NCBI GenBank assembly: GCA_035571835.1
Contig: DATNBU010000044.1
Span: 1 to 64,000 of the forward strand
DNA from: Candidatus Limnocylindrales bacterium
GTDB taxonomy: Bacteria > Desulfobacterota > Binatia > UBA1149 > CAITLU01
DNA length: 64,000 bases
Reading direction: 5' to 3'
Part shown: positions 26,545 through 36,203 of the stretch, in pieces
Layout: each line of letters starts with the position of its first letter
How positions within the stretch are numbered: position 1 is the stretch's first letter
Notes under the pieces: model-generated
The model's input: only the letters and a program-made list of their open reading frames with translations
The model's database searches: none
Told to the model about the DNA's origin: nothing
Program-made: the position numbers and the translations under genes

Positions 26545-28700
26545 AGACGAGAATCGCAAAAGCGCACGAGCGCAGCCGCCTGCGACGTCGTCTCCCGATG
26601 CGACGCTCGTTCGCATTCGCCGCGGTGCTGGCTGCAGCTGCGCTGTCGACGATTCTTCCGCAGGCGGCGCACGCAGATCTTTGCACGAACGTTGCGCCGG
26701 TCTTCGAAAACGATCCGTGCGATCCGGCGACCGGCCCGTACCCGATGCTTCCGAACCTTCCGCTCGTGCTGCCGCTCAAAGGTCCGGCCGGGCGATGGAG
26801 CGACGGACCGCCGACGATCATCCCGGACTTCACGGGCGACGTCGATCTCGCGGTCCGCGTCGGATCGCTTCCGTCGAGCACCGAGATTCCGCCACCGGCC
26901 GGAAGCGCGGCCAATCCGTCGCTGACGCAGGTGGTCGCCGGCGGCGGCGGAAGCGCCCAGGGCAGCTCCACTGCATTTACCGTGTTCGTGACCGATGGAC
27001 CGGGAGTGACGACCTACGGTCTGCCTCTCGCCGGACTCGATGAGCGGCCGGTTGCGGTCTTCGGTTACGCGGATCTCGACGGCGATGGTTCGATCGGACC
27101 GACCGAGGTCGACGGCTCGGCGGACAACGAGCTCGAAAAGCAGGAAGCGATCGCGCACGTCGGCCGTCAGGTCGGACAGATCTCCGGCGACCGCTTCTCC
27201 AACTCTCTCGCCGTGCGAATCGGCGCGCCTGCGAGCATCGGCGGCCTGCGCATCGGGCTCGTTGCAGGAATGTACACCGGCGACGATCCGGGCCAGCTGT
27301 GGTCGAACGGCACTCCGATCTTCACGAGCTGGCCGTTCTTTCCTCCGCTCGATCCTCTGCAGGTCGTCTATCTGACGGAAGCCAATCCGCCGGATCCGAA
27401 CGGACCGAACATCCTTTTCTACCAGCCGTCCGAGTTCCTGCTGCCACCGCCGGATACCGAGTTCCTCGTCAACAGGTTCGCGGTACCCGCCAACGGCAGC
27501 AATGCATCGACGGACCAGTTCATCTCGATCAGCGGTCCCGCCGTCGGCGCGAGGCTCATGCGCGACGTTGATCCCGGCAACTACACCGCAGCGTCGCGCC
27601 TCAACATCCGTCCGGCACCGGCCACGACCGGCCTCGCCCGCAAGCTGGTCGCGCCCGCCGGAGAGATCGCGATCCGCTCGGGCCTCGACGTCAAGGTTCG
27701 CCTGATGCCGGTCGACAGTCTCGGAAACATCGCAGATCCGGGTCCGGACGGCGTTCCGGCCAGATTGCTTGCCGAAGGCGGCCTGAAGATCCTCGCGCCC
27801 GACACGGACGGCGACCCGTACGGTGAAACGATCACGGTTTCGTCGGCGCGCGGGACGGTCGTGCGACTCGGCACCAGAGGCGTCGAGGGCCGTACGCGCG
27901 TGACGCTTTATGATCCGCCGCCCGCCGTGCCGGTCGGCCTCGACCAGGCGCTGGTCTTCGTGACTACCAGCGGCGACGTCGACGCCGACGACGACGGCGT
28001 CCTCGACGATGGCGACGGAAGCGGCACGATCGGCGACCGCCCGTGCTCGGCGGCCGATCTCGCCGCATCAACGCCGTGCGACGACAACTGCCCGAACGTC
28101 GTCAATCCGTCGCAGAGCGACAGCGACGGCGACGGGCAGGGCAACTGCTGCGACGGCACGTGCGTGCTCAACGACGACGGCTCCGGCTGCATCGAATGCC
28201 CGGAGGCCGCGTCCCGGTTCCGCTCGCTCAGCAGCCGCGCGAAGACGGCGATCCGGCCGCGCATCGGCCTCAAGCCCGACCGCGTCGGAATCCGCACGGT
28301 GCTCAGGCTCGAGGAAGGTCAGGACATCGCTCCCGACAGCGAGCAGGTCGAGGTTACCGTCGCCGAAGGCGATCGCCTCCATTATTTCGTCCAGCTTGCC
28401 GGCGCCTTCACGCTCGTCGACGACAAGCCGACGTACGAGTATGAAGATCCGACGGCTTCGATCGGCGGCATCTACCGCGCGCGTCTCCGTCATACGGCAC
28501 GTGGATTCCGCGCGCGCTTCCAGGCCCGCCAGCTCAACCTCGTCGACACCCAGCCGGCCGAAGAGCTCGCGAGCGGGCTGGTGCTTGCGATCACGATCGG
28601 CGACGACACGTTTACGCGCCACATGAAGTGCGCATCGTCGCTGAGTGTCGTCCGCTGCGTCAGCACAGACGTCGCCGTAACCCCGCCGCCGACGCCGTAG
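26541..28700 (+). CDS. Secreted protein with thrombospondin type-3-like calcium-binding repeats
   Basis: A 719-residue exported protein (signal SFAFAAVLAAAALSTILPQAAHA). The first 480 residues look like beta-rich domains (for example AVFGYADLDGDGSIGPTE, a calcium-loop-like segment). Around 490-560 lies an Asp-rich Cys block with DVDADDDGVLDDGDGSG, CDDNCPNVVNPSQSDSDGDG and GNCCDGTCVLNDDGSG, matching thrombospondin type-3 repeats. The C-terminal 140 residues form another beta-like domain. It overlaps the preceding exported-protein gene by four bases, so they probably make one surface complex. Ligand unknown. Confidence 0.75.
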   Translation: MKTRIAKAHERSRLRRRLPMRRSFAFAAVLAAAALSTILPQAAHADLCTNVAPVFENDPCDPATGPYPMLPNLPLVLPLKGPAGRWSDGPPTIIPDFTGDVDLAVRVGSLPSSTEIPPPAGSAANPSLTQVVAGGGGSAQGSSTAFTVFVTDGPGVTTYGLPLAGLDERPVAVFGYADLDGDGSIGPTEVDGSADNELEKQEAIAHVGRQVGQISGDRFSNSLAVRIGAPASIGGLRIGLVAGMYTGDDPGQLWSNGTPIFTSWPFFPPLDPLQVVYLTEANPPDPNGPNILFYQPSEFLLPPPDTEFLVNRFAVPANGSNASTDQFISISGPAVGARLMRDVDPGNYTAASRLNIRPAPATTGLARKLVAPAGEIAIRSGLDVKVRLMPVDSLGNIADPGPDGVPARLLAEGGLKILAPDTDGDPYGETITVSSARGTVVRLGTRGVEGRTRVTLYDPPPAVPVGLDQALVFVTTSGDVDADDDGVLDDGDGSGTIGDRPCSAADLAASTPCDDNCPNVVNPSQSDSDGDGQGNCCDGTCVLNDDGSGCIECPEAASRFRSLSSRAKTAIRPRIGLKPDRVGIRTVLRLEEGQDIAPDSEQVEVTVAEGDRLHYFVQLAGAFTLVDDKPTYEYEDPTASIGGIYRARLRHTARGFRARFQARQLNLVDTQPAEELASGLVLAITIGDDTFTRHMKCASSLSVVRCVSTDVAVTPPPTP

Positions 28701-28756
28701 CCCAGGCATCCCCGCCGCATCTCGTGGCGTTTCGCCGTAGCGCACGGCAGCGTAGT

Positions 28757-31261
28757 ATGCCGCAAGCGATGGCAACCGGCGCCGCGAGCATCCGTCCCCA
28801 GACTGTGGCGTCTTCGCGTCCGCGGCTTCTCGCGCCGGGAGCCGCACGTGTTGCTGCCGTTACGATCGCGCTCGTCATCGTCTCGATCTGCGGCTTCAAC
28901 TCGGTGCGCGGCATCGGCAGGCCGTTTCCCGGGTTCTTCGTCTGGGAGAATCTTTTCGTGCCGGCCATCGGCGCGTCGTCGTGGAGCGGCGTAAATTCGG
29001 GGCTCCCGTATCATTCGTGGCTGATCTCCGCCGACGGCGCCCACCTCGAGACCGCGGACGATCTTGCGAGGGTGCTGCGCGGCAAGCGCGCGGGCGACGT
29101 CGTGCACTACGAAGTCGATCGCGCCGGCCAGCGGCAGGCCGTCGCCGTGCCGGTCGAGATCTTCACGATTCGTCACTACCTCGAGAGCACCGGCATCTTC
29201 CTGTTCGACGCGCTCGCGTTGATGACGCTCGCGGTCGTGATGCTTTATCTGAAACCGGTCGGCGGGGATTCGGCATCGCTGTCGCTGTTCGCGACGATGC
29301 TGGCGCTGTATCTGGCCACGGCGATCGATCTTTTCGGCCCGTACAATTTCCGCGAGCTGTATTTCTTTTTTGCCGGCGCTGCGCCGACGACGGCGTTCAC
29401 GGTGCTCAGCTGGTTCCCGATCGCCCGCAGGCGGCGAAGCTGGGAGACGCCTGCGCTGTGGGTCCTCGGCGCCGCATCGCTTGCGTTCGGTGCGGCATCG
29501 AACTGGGCGTTCTTCGAGCACCGCGAAACGCTGCTGGCGCTCGACCGCCTGTTCCACGTCTATCTCGCCACGAGCATCCTCGGCTCGATGCTGTTTTTCT
29601 CGTGGCACTTTGCGACGTCGCACGACCAGTACGTACGCCAGCGTACCAAGGTCGTGCTGCTGTCGAGCCTTGGCGCTTTCCTGCCGGCGCTCGCGCTGGT
29701 GGCCGTCTACGCCGGCATGGCCGCAATTCCATTCAACGTGCTGACGATCTTCTTCGTCGCGTTCCCGCTCGGCATCGGTTACGCGATCGCGCAGCACGAC
29801 CTCTTCAACGTCGACCGCCTGATCAAGCGTGCGCTCGCGTACCTGCTGCTGAGCGCAGCGGTGATCGGCAGCTACGGCGTCGTCATCTCGCTGCTCGAAG
29901 TCGTCTTCGAGGACCTGACCGGCCCGGCCGAGCGCCTGACGTCGGGACTGATCGTGCTGATCCTGCTGATGCTGCTCAACCCGAGCCGCGACCGCATGCA
30001 GGCCTTCATCGACCGCCTCTACGACCGGCGCCGCTACGAGTATCGCGACGTCGTGCAGAACGTCTCGCGGCGCTTCAGCTCGATCCTCGATTTCGAAGCG
30101 CTCGTGCGTACGGCGCTCGAGCTGATCGACGAGACCGTGCAGCCGCTTTCGGCCGAATTGTTCACGATCGGCGAGGGCGGCGTGCCGGTTCGGCGTGGCG
30201 CGCTTCTTTACGACGGCGGGCCCGGCTCGAGCGGACGTATCGTGGTGACCGACCAGTCGGCGCCGGAGCTGGCGCCGGTCGTCGACGAGCTGCGTGAATC
30301 GGACGTGTTTCTCGGCGCGATGGCGACGAGCCGCGAAGGCAGCGCCCGGGTGCTTGCGACCGGCATGCGACTCGAAGATCGCGAAACCGGATTTCTCGTG
30401 GTCGGCCCGAAGCGCGCGGGAGGCTATCACACCGGCGACGACGCCGAGCTGCTGCGCACCATGTCCGACCAGCTTGCCGTCGCACTCGAGAACGCGCAGG
30501 CCTACGACACGATCGGCCGTCTCAACGTCGATCTCGGCGCCAAGGCGACGGCGCTCGAGCAGACCAACCGCGAGCTGCGCGACGCGCAGGACCAGCTCAT
30601 CCGCGCGGAGCGACTTGCCGTCATCGGCGAGCTTTCCGGCGCAGTGGCGCATGCGATGCGCAACCCGCTCGCGGCCATCAAGATGGCCGCCGATTTCGGC
30701 GGCATGGAATTCGAGCAGCATCCGGCTGGAGAAAATTTCCGCGACATCAGCTCGGAGGCCGGAAGGCTCGAGAAACGCATCCGCGACCTTCTCGATTTCT
30801 CGCGGCCGTTCGAGCCGCGGCCGGAGCGGGTCGATCTTCACGCGGTCGTCGCTCGCGCGGTCGACGTGTCGCGCGGAAAGGCGGCGCAGAAAGGCGTCGA
30901 GCTTGCGCTCGCCGGTCAGCCCGGTGGCAGTCCGGCGAACGTCGACGTGGGGCTTTTCGAGCAGGTCGTGGTCGAGCTCGTCGCCAACGCGATCGATGCC
31001 TCTCCGGAACGTGCGCGCGTCGAGGTCCGCACCGGGAACGATTCCGGCTCCGCATGGGTTTCGGTTGCCGACAGCGGACCGGGAATCGCCGAAGAAAAAC
31101 GCCCGCGGATCTTCGACCTGTTCTTCACGACCAAGAAAACCGGGACCGGATTCGGCCTGGCGACCGTCAAGAAAATCGTCGATCGCCATGGCGGCTCGAT
31201 CCATGTCGACACCGGCGAAGGACGCGGAACGAAGTTTACGATTCAGCTTCCGCGGGTGTGA
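28757..31261 (+). CDS. Membrane sensor histidine kinase with PDZ-like, seven-transmembrane-type, GAF, HisKA and HATPase domains
   Basis: An 834-residue kinase. A first membrane helix is followed by an extracytoplasmic PDZ-like segment (ISADGAHLETADDLARVLRG near 90-115), then seven to eight hydrophobic helices (about 150-410), a GAF-like region (about 430-600), HisKA with phospho-acceptor H632 in SGAVAHAMRNPLAAIKMA, and a HATPase with VVVELVANAIDASPE, ADSGPGIAEE and GTGFGLATVKK. It would phosphorylate a response regulator; none is adjacent, though an NtrC-type regulator lies 8 kb away. The ATG at 28757 is supported only weakly by upstream bases. It overlaps the convergent YfhO-like gene by 19 bases. 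Confidence 0.88.
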   Translation: MPQAMATGAASIRPQTVASSRPRLLAPGAARVAAVTIALVIVSICGFNSVRGIGRPFPGFFVWENLFVPAIGASSWSGVNSGLPYHSWLISADGAHLETADDLARVLRGKRAGDVVHYEVDRAGQRQAVAVPVEIFTIRHYLESTGIFLFDALALMTLAVVMLYLKPVGGDSASLSLFATMLALYLATAIDLFGPYNFRELYFFFAGAAPTTAFTVLSWFPIARRRRSWETPALWVLGAASLAFGAASNWAFFEHRETLLALDRLFHVYLATSILGSMLFFSWHFATSHDQYVRQRTKVVLLSSLGAFLPALALVAVYAGMAAIPFNVLTIFFVAFPLGIGYAIAQHDLFNVDRLIKRALAYLLLSAAVIGSYGVVISLLEVVFEDLTGPAERLTSGLIVLILLMLLNPSRDRMQAFIDRLYDRRRYEYRDVVQNVSRRFSSILDFEALVRTALELIDETVQPLSAELFTIGEGGVPVRRGALLYDGGPGSSGRIVVTDQSAPELAPVVDELRESDVFLGAMATSREGSARVLATGMRLEDRETGFLVVGPKRAGGYHTGDDAELLRTMSDQLAVALENAQAYDTIGRLNVDLGAKATALEQTNRELRDAQDQLIRAERLAVIGELSGAVAHAMRNPLAAIKMAADFGGMEFEQHPAGENFRDISSEAGRLEKRIRDLLDFSRPFEPRPERVDLHAVVARAVDVSRGKAAQKGVELALAGQPGGSPANVDVGLFEQVVVELVANAIDASPERARVEVRTGNDSGSAWVSVADSGPGIAEEKRPRIFDLFFTTKKTGTGFGLATVKKIVDRHGGSIHVDTGEGRGTKFTIQLPRV

Positions 31262-33507
31262 CGCTCGCGCCGCGTTCCCGACACCGCGATCGCAACCAGA
31301 AGCAGCAGTGCGGTGGCCGCGCTCGTCGCCGCGCCGATTGCGAACGTGCGCGGCCAGTAGTCGAGCTCGACGCGCGAGGTTCCTGCGGGAACTTCAATGC
31401 CCTGCACGAGCCCGTGCACGCGGCGGATCACGGCAGCCTTTCCGTCGGTGGTCGCGTGCCAGCCGGGAAGATCCGCCTGGCTGATGACGAGAAAACCATT
31501 CGCGCCTGCAGGTACTTCTGTTTCGAGCACGATGTGTCCCGGCCGCTCGTCGACGATTTTCGGCATCGATGCGATTGCGGCGACCGGCCCGGGCGGGAGC
31601 GCGGAGCCTTCGCACGACACGAGCGCGGTCGCGGCGGGATCCGGAGCGCCGGTCTGCAGGCTCGCATCGATTTCGGCGGCGTTGCCGCAGCGCACGACCG
31701 AGACGAATCGGAAACGGGCGAGTGCATCATCGCGCCGCGCGAGCCGCGCGTCCGGATATTCGGAAGCAATCCGGTAGACCGCCCGATCGAGCGGCGGCCA
31801 GAACGCTTCGCCGCGCCGGGTCTGGATCACGTACGGACAGGAAAGCAGTGCGAGCGTGCGATCGGACGCGGCGAAAAATCCGCGTCGGAACGTGACCTCT
31901 TCTTCGACCATACCCGTGGCCGCGGCGAGCTCGCTCCACAGGTAAGGACCGGCGCCGTGCACGGCGGGAACTTCGAACTCGGTCCCATAGTCTCCGAGCA
32001 GGAACGAAGGATCGCGCTTGAGAAAGAAGTGACGCGGCGTGAGCACTCTCGCGCCGGGGTCGAGATCGTCCGCGATCGCGGGCCGCGCGCCGGAGATATC
32101 GGCATTCGCAGGGTTGCCCGCGATGAGCGGCGCTTCGTTGATTCGCAGTGAGACCGCCGTTGCGACAATCGCCAGTGCGACCGCGATGCGCGGCCATCGC
32201 GCAGACGGCGCGAACGCCAGCATCTTCGACGCGCCGAGCGCCGACAGGCCGGCCATGGCGAACGACAGCTCGAACAGATGCTTGAACGGATGCCGGAACG
32301 CGCTCAGCACGGGAACGTGCCATGCCCACGCGCTGACGGGCGTTGCATCGCCGATCGACAGCAGAAAACCCGTGATCATCAGCAGCACGAAGAACAGCGC
32401 GATGCGCGTGCGCGAGAAAAGGCCGGCGAGCGCCGCCGCGACGGCGGCGGCACCGAAGTGATACGCAGCCGCCGGCGGAAACTCCATGCCGCTGGCCGTC
32501 GACGGAATGATCCAGCCGAGCACCATCGACGGCGTCGCGGCAAGCGACTGGAAGACTTCGAGCGGAAGCGATCCCGGCCGCCGCGACAGCGATTGGAGCT
32601 CGAGCGCCGGGACAAGCTGCACGGCCGCGAGCAGGATCCCGGCCACGTAGATCGACGCTACGACGGCGACCGGCCGGAGGCCGCGCTCGCCGCCGAGAAG
32701 CGATGCGCCGTACGCGACAGCGACGAGCCCGCTGTAGAAGCTCAGCTCCGGAAATCCGGCGAGCCATTGCAGCGCCACCGCGAAGGCGCCGACGGCGATC
32801 CATTTCGCGCGGCGCGCCGCGATGATTGCGGGACGCGCCGGATCGCTCGCGTCGCGCTGATCGCTCGCCGCACGCGCCGGGTTGTGTGGATCGCTTGAAG
32901 CGAAGTGCACCGCCGCAAGGATCAGCGGAAGCCACACCGCGGAGTTCTGGATCTGGATGTACCACGCGGCAAACCAGCCCATGGTTCCCGAGCACGCGAA
33001 GACGAGCGCACCGAGCACGCGCGCCGGCCGCTCGAGCCCGATCGCGGCGAGGAACACGTACATGAAAAGCCCGGCGAGCAGCGCGTGGAGCACGGCCACC
33101 AGGTCCATGGTTCGAAACGGCGAATCGGCGTCCGCTCGAAGCGCGGTGGCATCACCTGCGCTGCCCTCGCCCTGCGGAAGATGCATCCAGAGAAACGGTG
33201 CGTTGCCCGGATACAGCGCGCCCGCAGTGGTATCGGCGGCGAGCGGCATCCCTGCGCGCTTGTACGGATTCCACAGCGGGATGTGGCCGCGCGTCCACTG
33301 CCGTGCGGCCTCGATGCGCAGCGGCGCCGCGCCGTCGAGGTTGTCGTGATGCGCGGTAAGCGGCAGCGGTCCGGCGTTCAGCGCGAGCGGTATAGAAAGA
33401 TGCGACGAGTGCACGCCGATGATACATGCGCCGAGCGCGAGCAGCGCTACGACGTCGCGGATTAACCTCCGTCGATGATTCGAATCGTCCGGCACGTTTC
33501 GGATCAC
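31243..33507 (-). CDS. YfhO-like polytopic membrane protein (GT-C fold relative)
   Basis: A 754-residue membrane protein. It starts with a short tail and one helix (VVALLALGACIIGV), has the loop IPLWNPYKRAGMPLAADTTAGALYPG typical of YfhO proteins, then about ten further helices and a long soluble C-terminal domain ending in a last membrane helix (ATSAATALLLLVAIAVS). YfhO-type proteins are GT-C-like and have been linked to glycosylation of wall polymers. The GTG at 33507 overlaps the stop of the sulfatase gene (GTGA); a longer upstream frame exists but is not membrane-like. It is the last gene of a three-gene minus-strand operon. Confidence 0.72.
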   Translation of the reverse strand: MIRNVPDDSNHRRRLIRDVVALLALGACIIGVHSSHLSIPLALNAGPLPLTAHHDNLDGAAPLRIEAARQWTRGHIPLWNPYKRAGMPLAADTTAGALYPGNAPFLWMHLPQGEGSAGDATALRADADSPFRTMDLVAVLHALLAGLFMYVFLAAIGLERPARVLGALVFACSGTMGWFAAWYIQIQNSAVWLPLILAAVHFASSDPHNPARAASDQRDASDPARPAIIAARRAKWIAVGAFAVALQWLAGFPELSFYSGLVAVAYGASLLGGERGLRPVAVVASIYVAGILLAAVQLVPALELQSLSRRPGSLPLEVFQSLAATPSMVLGWIIPSTASGMEFPPAAAYHFGAAAVAAALAGLFSRTRIALFFVLLMITGFLLSIGDATPVSAWAWHVPVLSAFRHPFKHLFELSFAMAGLSALGASKMLAFAPSARWPRIAVALAIVATAVSLRINEAPLIAGNPANADISGARPAIADDLDPGARVLTPRHFFLKRDPSFLLGDYGTEFEVPAVHGAGPYLWSELAAATGMVEEEVTFRRGFFAASDRTLALLSCPYVIQTRRGEAFWPPLDRAVYRIASEYPDARLARRDDALARFRFVSVVRCGNAAEIDASLQTGAPDPAATALVSCEGSALPPGPVAAIASMPKIVDERPGHIVLETEVPAGANGFLVISQADLPGWHATTDGKAAVIRRVHGLVQGIEVPAGTSRVELDYWPRTFAIGAATSAATALLLLVAIAVSGTRRERHTRGS

Positions 33508-34904
33508 TCGGCGTAGCCAAGGGCCTTGAGGCTCTTCAGCTGGTCTTCGCCGCTCATCGGCGGTGACTTCGGCGCCTTGAGCCCCGTGCCGAACGCCCAC
33601 GCTTTCGGAACGCCGGCGGGATCCGGGTCCGTCTCGCAAAGGCGAAGGAGCGATTTCGCGGCGTCGGAGACTTCGCTCCACGGCTTGATCGTCAGCTCGT
33701 CGGGGTCCGCGGCGAGATCGTAGCGGCGCAGCGTCGATCGGCAGTTGCCGGGGCGCACGCCGATTACCCATTTCATGTTGCCGCGGATCGCAGCGCGCCA
33801 CTGCTCGTCGCCGTCGCGCGCGCTGAGCGACGCTTCGGTGTAAACGGTGCGATCGGCTGCAATGCCTTTGCCGCTTCGAAGATCCACGTCCGCCATCGGG
33901 GCCGGCCGCGGCAGGCCGAGCGCAGCGAGGACGGTCGGGGCGATATCGATGCCGCTCGTCGGCAGCTCGGACTTGCCGGCGACGACGCCCGGTCCGCGCA
34001 GCATCAGCGGCACGCGAACCATCTCCTCGTAGACCTGCACGGCATGACGGAACCAGAACTCATGGTCCATCATGCTCTCGCCGTGGTCGGCGGTGAACAC
34101 GACGAGTGTGCGATCGGGATCGAGCTGCATCCCGTCGAGGAGCCGGCCGATCTGAGAGTCGGTGTACGCGATCTCTTCGTCGTAGGCGTCCACGTACGCG
34201 AGGCCGTCGGTTACCCCGGGCTCACGCTCGTAGGCAAGCACCCGGTCGATATCGATCGGGATCGGCGACGGATGCGTGAACGTCCGCTTCCAGTCGTCCG
34301 GTGGATGGTACGGTCCGTGCGGGTCCATGTAGTGGACCCAGAGAAACAGCGGGCGCTCGTCTTTCTTTTCACGACGCGCACCGAGCCACTGGAGCACGGC
34401 GTCGGTCGTGTGCGCGGCGTTGCGCTCGAACGTATCGGCGCGGTAGCGCTCGCGTTCGTCGACGAAATCGTCGTAGTACTGGAAGTGCGCTCCGAGCGCG
34501 CTCGCCTCGCTCGTCAGCATCATGTTCGAAACGAAACCGGCCGTCTGCCATCCCTCCGGAAGCATCTCCGGAAGCAGGCGAAGCTCGCGCGGCACGATCT
34601 GCAGAAGCATCCGCACGCGGTGCTCCTGCGGCATCTGACCCGTGAGCATGCTGACGACACTCGGAGTCGTCGAGGCTTCGGACGACCACGAGCGCAGCCA
34701 GATGCGGCCGTCCTTTCCGAACCATCGGTCGAGATTCGGCGTGGTCGGTCGCGAACAGCCGTAGAGTCCGACGCGGTCGGCGCGCATCGTGTCGACCGAA
34801 ATCAGCACGACGTTCTGCGGCCGGCTGTCCGGATGGCACGCCGATGCTGCCAGCACGATCATCAGGCCGAACGCCTTCGTTATGGTGCGCCGCGCTAGCT
34901 CCAT
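33504..34904 (-). CDS. Sulfatase-family lipoprotein (alkaline phosphatase fold) without formylglycine motif
   Basis: A 466-residue lipoprotein (signal KAFGLMIVLAASAC). It shows the alkaline-phosphatase-superfamily pattern: NVVLISVDTMRADRVGLYG with metal Asp, STTPSVVSMLTGQ (nucleophile position Ser/Thr), RPLFLWVHYMDPHGPYHP, VVFTADHGESMMDHEFW and GIDIAPTVLAALGL. Sulfatases that need formylglycine have C/S-x-P-x-R at the nucleophile; here the residues are A-STTP-S, so it is more likely a phosphohydrolase or phospho-transferase-like member. The ATG at 34904 overlaps the acyltransferase stop by 10 bases. Context suggests modification of an envelope glycan. Confidence 0.85.
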   Translation of the reverse strand: MELARRTITKAFGLMIVLAASACHPDSRPQNVVLISVDTMRADRVGLYGCSRPTTPNLDRWFGKDGRIWLRSWSSEASTTPSVVSMLTGQMPQEHRVRMLLQIVPRELRLLPEMLPEGWQTAGFVSNMMLTSEASALGAHFQYYDDFVDERERYRADTFERNAAHTTDAVLQWLGARREKKDERPLFLWVHYMDPHGPYHPPDDWKRTFTHPSPIPIDIDRVLAYEREPGVTDGLAYVDAYDEEIAYTDSQIGRLLDGMQLDPDRTLVVFTADHGESMMDHEFWFRHAVQVYEEMVRVPLMLRGPGVVAGKSELPTSGIDIAPTVLAALGLPRPAPMADVDLRSGKGIAADRTVYTEASLSARDGDEQWRAAIRGNMKWVIGVRPGNCRSTLRRYDLAADPDELTIKPWSEVSDAAKSLLRLCETDPDPAGVPKAWAFGTGLKAPKSPPMSGEDQLKSLKALGYAE

Positions 34905-36109
34905 CGCCGTTTCCACGAGAGTACCGGCCGTTCGAGCACAAACCACGACAGCGCCGCGACGGCGAACGTCGCGGCGAAACGAACAGCCAGCGTGGCGCCT
35001 GGCGCCAGGCCGGTCATCCACGGCGACAGAATCAGGAACAGCGGCCAGTGCCACAGGTAAAGTCCGTACGAAATCCGGCCGATCGCCACTGCAGGCGCCA
35101 TCGACAGGATCCGTGCGAAAGCTCCGCCGGGCGCAACGCGAAGCTCGAGGATGACGAGCATTGCTGCCGCTGCCGCAAGGCTGAATCCTCCGCGGTACAT
35201 CCAGCCGGATTCGGTCGTCGCGTGCGAGAAGAGCCATGCGAGCACCAGCGCTGACGCAGCGGCCGCGAAACCCACCGCGGTTCTGCGCGATGCTGCCATT
35301 TCGGCCACCGGCCTCTGCCCGAGCAGCAGCGCGAGCAGGCAACCGGCAAGCAGCGCTTCGGCGCGCGTGTCGGAGCCGTGAAAAACGCGCGCGAACGATT
35401 CCGGCCCGCTCCACAGCATCGCGCGCGCAAGAGCCGACACAAGCGCTCCGGCCGCGACGATCCAGCACGCCGCGCCTCGAGAAACCGATCTCAGCAGCCA
35501 GCCGAGCACGAGCGGCCACACGATGTAGAACTGCTCCTCGATTGCGAGCGACCACGTGTGCGACAGGAACCCGAGCGGCTCGACGATGCGTGCGACCTGC
35601 GCCCAGTTGGCGACGTAAAGAAGCGTCGTCACGATCTCGCGCCGTATCTCGGCGACCTGGCCCGGCAGCGGGAACACGTTGCGCATCGTCCAGAATTGAA
35701 GGAACGCGACCAGCAGCAACAGCGCCGGAAACAGTCGCAGCGCCCGTCGCATGTAGAAACGGCCGAGATGGATTCGGTTGTTCGCGGCACGGGTGCCACT
35801 CGTGTCCCGCTGACCAGGGGCGCCATTCGTGACCGCCGCATCGCCGGAGGCGAAGTCGGCCGCGAGCAGGGTCGTGATCAGGTAACCGCTGAGCACGAAA
35901 AAAATGTCGACGCCGAGGAACCCGCCCGGAAGGAGCGGCACCCCGGCATGGAACAGCATGACGGCGAGGACGGCGATCGCGCGAAGACCGTCGAGCGCCG
36001 GCTGATATGTCAGCGGGACGGGCGGCTGCGGGCTGGTGGCGGAAGTGCGAGTCACGAAATCCCGAGCGCTGCGGACGGCCGAATACGGCATCGATGGCGG
36101 CAATGCCAT
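34895..36109 (-). CDS. Acyltransferase family 3 (OafA/YrhL-like) membrane protein
   Basis: A 404-residue membrane O-acyltransferase. The opening YQPALDGLRAIAVLAVMLFHAG, the following GGFLGVDIFFVLSGYLITTLL, RFYMRRALRLFPALLLL and HTWSLAIEEQFYIVWP are all hallmarks of the family, which transfers acetyl or other acyl groups to sugars of polysaccharides or antibiotics across the inner membrane. About ten membrane helices fit. The C-terminus is short without the SGNH domain some members have. The N-terminal start could be the ATG at 36109 or an internal GTG near 36055; both precede the conserved block. It heads the minus-strand envelope operon. Confidence 0.92.
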   Translation of the reverse strand: MALPPSMPYSAVRSARDFVTRTSATSPQPPVPLTYQPALDGLRAIAVLAVMLFHAGVPLLPGGFLGVDIFFVLSGYLITTLLAADFASGDAAVTNGAPGQRDTSGTRAANNRIHLGRFYMRRALRLFPALLLLVAFLQFWTMRNVFPLPGQVAEIRREIVTTLLYVANWAQVARIVEPLGFLSHTWSLAIEEQFYIVWPLVLGWLLRSVSRGAACWIVAAGALVSALARAMLWSGPESFARVFHGSDTRAEALLAGCLLALLLGQRPVAEMAASRRTAVGFAAAASALVLAWLFSHATTESGWMYRGGFSLAAAAAMLVILELRVAPGGAFARILSMAPAVAIGRISYGLYLWHWPLFLILSPWMTGLAPGATLAVRFAATFAVAALSWFVLERPVLSWKRRWS

Positions 36110-36203
36110 TGTGCCTGACGACGGTGGGCAAAGCGCGACATCTGATGGTATCTTCGGCCCGAGGTCACGCCGCCAGCCATCGAGGCGCTGCGCTCAGGCG
36201 AAT

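Noticed and set aside
28490-31204. A 904-residue open frame on the minus strand
   Set aside because: It mirrors the histidine kinase gene on the plus strand, whose domains are unambiguous. Its composition (Arg/Glu/Asp/His rich, no folds) is typical of antisense frames.
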